Source: Lutjanus erythropterus
Lineage: Eukaryota; Chordata; Actinopteri; Lutjaniformes; Lutjanidae
Direction of reading: 5' to 3'
Assembly: GCA_020091685.1 (NCBI GenBank)
Contig: CM034598.1
Coordinates: forward strand, 17,651,362 to 17,715,361
Length of the DNA stretch: 64,000 nt
Part shown: piece by piece, positions 62,067 through 64,000 of the stretch
How positions within the stretch are numbered: position 1 is the stretch's first letter
Layout of the letters: every line of letters starts with the position of its first letter
Notes under the pieces: generated by a model
What the model saw: the letters and a program-made list of their open reading frames with translations, nothing else
Databases searched by the model: none
What the model was told of the DNA's origin: nothing
Position numbers and translations under genes: made by a program

Positions 62067-62524
62067 GGAGGGATGAATAAATTTAAAGCCCCTGCAGTGA
62101 GGCACCCCTCCAAAAGGAACCCAAAAGGCAGGTGGGCCACTTGATTAGAAAAAAAAAAAGGAAGGGAGAGGAAAGAAAATGACACAGACAAGAAGTGAAA
62201 TGCTGAGGCTCAGTTTCACTGACAGTCTGCTCTGTTTTGTTCTCTGTGCATGCTGTCTGCTCTGCTTTGACTGCTTGAAGAATTAAAGAGAGACGCAGAA
62301 AGGGATAAAATGGAGAGGAATGAAGATCTAGAGATAGGAAGAAAGAAAAGCTTTTGAAACTGACAGAAAAAGAAATGGAAGGAGGGAAAGACAGAAAGAG
62401 AGAGAGAAATGCAGGCACTAAGACATTTTCTCATCTGATAAAAAAAGCAGGGACATATACAAAGCACAAGAGGAGCATACTAAACAACCTTTTCGTCTTT
62501 GCCTGTTTTCTTTTCTTTCTTTCG
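62067..62524. other. Purine-rich non-coding DNA
   Basis: A- and GA-rich on the plus strand (62150-62190, 62285-62410). The minus-strand frames here (62006-62191, 62083-62418, 62216-62467) are low-complexity S/F/L-rich artefacts of that composition. Confidence 0.6.
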
Positions 62525-63340
62525 TAGGTAAGTCTTTTCTTATCTTTGCATCCTCTTCAGTTATGTCTCTGTTTTCCTTTTTTCTCTGTGTGTCTGGCTT
62601 TGAATTAAGTGAGCCCTCCGTTCAGCTTGAATTCAGGATTCACACCAGGAACAGCCGAGAAAAACAGCAGTTACCCCTGTCAACCTGACATGAAAGGCTA
62701 TCGAGATTCTCCCAGCGTCTCTCAAATTTCTAGACAGAGAGACATGCTAACTGTAAGCAGCCGTAACACACTCTCCTTGCAGGATTCGGGCCAGCATACA
62801 GCCATGCTTGCTCCATTATTTGACAGGACAATCAAAATAGACTGTAATTCTGCTCCACACCAAGTTTCTATCTATGTCTCCAGCAGGAAATGAAAGTGAC
62901 TAATGTTGACGTAGAGGCCAAGGAGCTCCTGGTCAAAGGTGGCCTTGTCTTTCAAAGCCTCATACAGGGCCTGGGGTGGAAAAAAAATCACCATTCCAAA
63001 GGACCTCAGTGTGTATGGGTGTGGAAAACATAAGATGGTGTCCACATTCAAGGGGAGGGGGACTGCCCCATCTTCAGGGATGCAGTGTACGAGAAAGTTA
63101 GTGGTAGTGAGCTCTTTCTTCAATAAGTCTTTCCTTATCTTTCCATCATCTTTAGTTAGTCCTCGTCTTTCCTCTTTCTGTGTGTCTAGCGTCTCTGCAC
63201 ATGTCTAGACAGACATACATACTCACTGTAGCAGTGGAAAGACCCTCTCCTTGCAGAATTTGGGCTTGTAGCATTATGTGACAGACCAATCAAAAAAGAC
63301 TAATTCCACTATACACCAACTTTCTGTCAGTGCTGTCCTG
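62525..63340 (+). repeat. Local tandem duplication, period about 597 bp
   Basis: 62525-62885 and 63122-63340 are direct copies with about 75% identity by eye. Shared blocks in order: AAGTCTTTTCTTATCTTT, CTGTGTGTCT, TCTAGACAGA, CTCTCCTTGCAG and ACACCAAGTTTCT, the last with small changes. The second copy lacks about 100 bp of the first (about 62595-62715). The 236 bp between copies (62886-63121) is present once. The simplest reading is an old tandem duplication whose second unit is incomplete. Confidence 0.7.
62872..63123 (-). other. Unrecognised protein-like open segment
   Basis: An 83-codon open frame, with ATG near 63123 and stop near 62872, fills the single-copy segment between the two duplicated blocks. 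Its translation has a balanced composition with HCIPEDGAVPLPLNVDTIL and FDQELLGLYVNISHFHF, not the low-complexity look of other frames here. I recognise no domain and see no clear splice sites, so it may be chance, a decayed exon or an element remnant. Confidence 0.2.
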
Positions 63341-63362
63341 ATAATCAACTGACTTCTGTCCA

Positions 63363-63790
63363 TAGGTGGCAAAAGTGCAAACATTCTTTACTCAAGTAGT
63401 ACTCAAGCATAGATACTTGTGTAAAAGACTAAAAGTAGAAGTACTTAGGTAAAGGTGAAAAAGTTCAGGGTCTGAAATGTACTCAAAGTACAAAGGTAAA
63501 AAGTAGCAAAATCTCTGTTGTCTATTTTATCTTGAGATTACTTTTGTGTCTTGTGCCTGATATGTACTGATGGATACACCAAGGAATCATCATGTGTTAT
63601 TGTCCCATCTACTTAGGTTTAAATCCAACTTGATGTTGGGAAGGTGGTGCGCAATGATGTCAGATAAAAATAATCAATAATTTAGCTCAAATGCATTAAA
63701 ACTAAAGTCACAAGCTTGTTTTGAATATTTAAGGAAGGGTGGTACAGGCATAGTACCAAAGTATTTGTACTTCATTACTTCCCTCATCTA
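63363..63790 (+). mobile_element. Family B DNA element, copy 2
   Basis: Begins ATAGGTGGCAAAAGTGCAAA and ACATTCTTTACTCAAGTAGT, continues CTGATGGATACACCAAGGAA, TTGTCCCATCTACTTAGG, GATGTTGGGAAGGTGGTGCG and AAATGCATTAAAACTAAAGT, and ends near GTACTTCATTACTTCCCTCA. The same order occurs at 6449-6910. Non-coding. Confidence 0.7.
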
Positions 63791-64000
63791 TTTCTGTGTT
63801 GCAGATTGTCCCAGATATTGAGTGCATGACCAATCACAACCAAAAAGAGTGAATTTTGTACCTGCTATAGCAAATTCAAATTATGGAAATGACTTAAAAC
63901 TTGAAAAGGACATCATGCGTGTGAGGAAACTGATTAACAACAGTTTAAAATTCATTCACAATGTGCCCATTGTAATTCATCCCACGGCAGAGCTTAGTGT
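63791..64000. other. Unique sequence to window end
   Basis: Nothing recognised. Confidence 0.5.

Noticed and set aside
62083-62418. 111-codon minus-strand frame
   Set aside because: S/F/L-rich translation of purine-rich simple sequence.
62520-62535. Splice acceptor TTTCGTAG followed at once by GTAAGT
   Set aside because: Acceptor and donor abut with no exon between them.
62525-63340. Short element with terminal direct repeats
   Set aside because: The copies are unequal and only about 75% alike, and the internal part is 236 bp. Tandem duplication explains it more simply.

Overview
This window looks like non-coding DNA from a ray-finned (teleost, probably percomorph) fish. It is AT-rich and CpG-poor, is full of CA/GT microsatellites, and has stops in every frame at short intervals. 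Its dispersed repeats are types I recognise from teleost genomes: short inverted-repeat DNA elements of hAT and TTAA-target type, a Tc1-like transposon, L1- and L2-like LINE ends and tRNA-derived SINEs. Family recognition is from memory and was not checked against a repeat library. I see no rRNA gene, functional tRNA gene, CRISPR array or bacterial-type operon, and no exon I can assign to a named host gene.

Layout. 1-9.8 kb: mostly unique sequence with a terminal-inverted-repeat (TIR) element (1449-2154), a GC-rich repeat (3230-3570), one copy of a 'CAAGTA'-rich element (6449-6910), and a dispersed repeat (8085-9400) split by a complete hAT-type element (8175-9041) with a perfect 8-bp target duplication. 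9.8-21 kb: sparse unique DNA with several small DNA elements, including TTAA-bounded elements at 16376-16739 and 18175-18700. 21-24 kb: a retroelement cluster (L1-like 3' end, SINE, LINE tail), then a decayed Tc1-like transposase with a hAT-type element inside it. 24-45 kb: mainly unique, probably intronic or intergenic DNA with scattered elements. 45-47.2 kb: hAT-like element, L2-like LINE 3' end and a complete SINE with target duplication. 48.7-57.5 kb: dense in DNA elements, two of them very large foldback structures. 57.5-59.7 kb: the only part that looks gene-related, a CpG-dense stretch that on the minus strand reads like a 5' untranslated exon ending in a consensus splice donor at 59134/59133. 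59.9-64 kb: microsatellites, a microsatellite-linked tandem repeat, GGAGA arrays beside the single N (62023), a local tandem duplication, and a second copy of the 6.4-kb element.

If the CpG-dense segment is a real first exon, most of the window to its left would be the long first intron or 5' flank of an unidentified minus-strand gene. That is inference. The mobile elements do not form a working system. They are an accumulated layer of short elements, several nested in one another, so relative ages can be read. I found no convincing new biological system. The most useful leads are the candidate promoter/first exon, the nested insertions with intact target duplications, the large foldback elements, and the 62.5-63.3 kb duplication enclosing a protein-like open segment.
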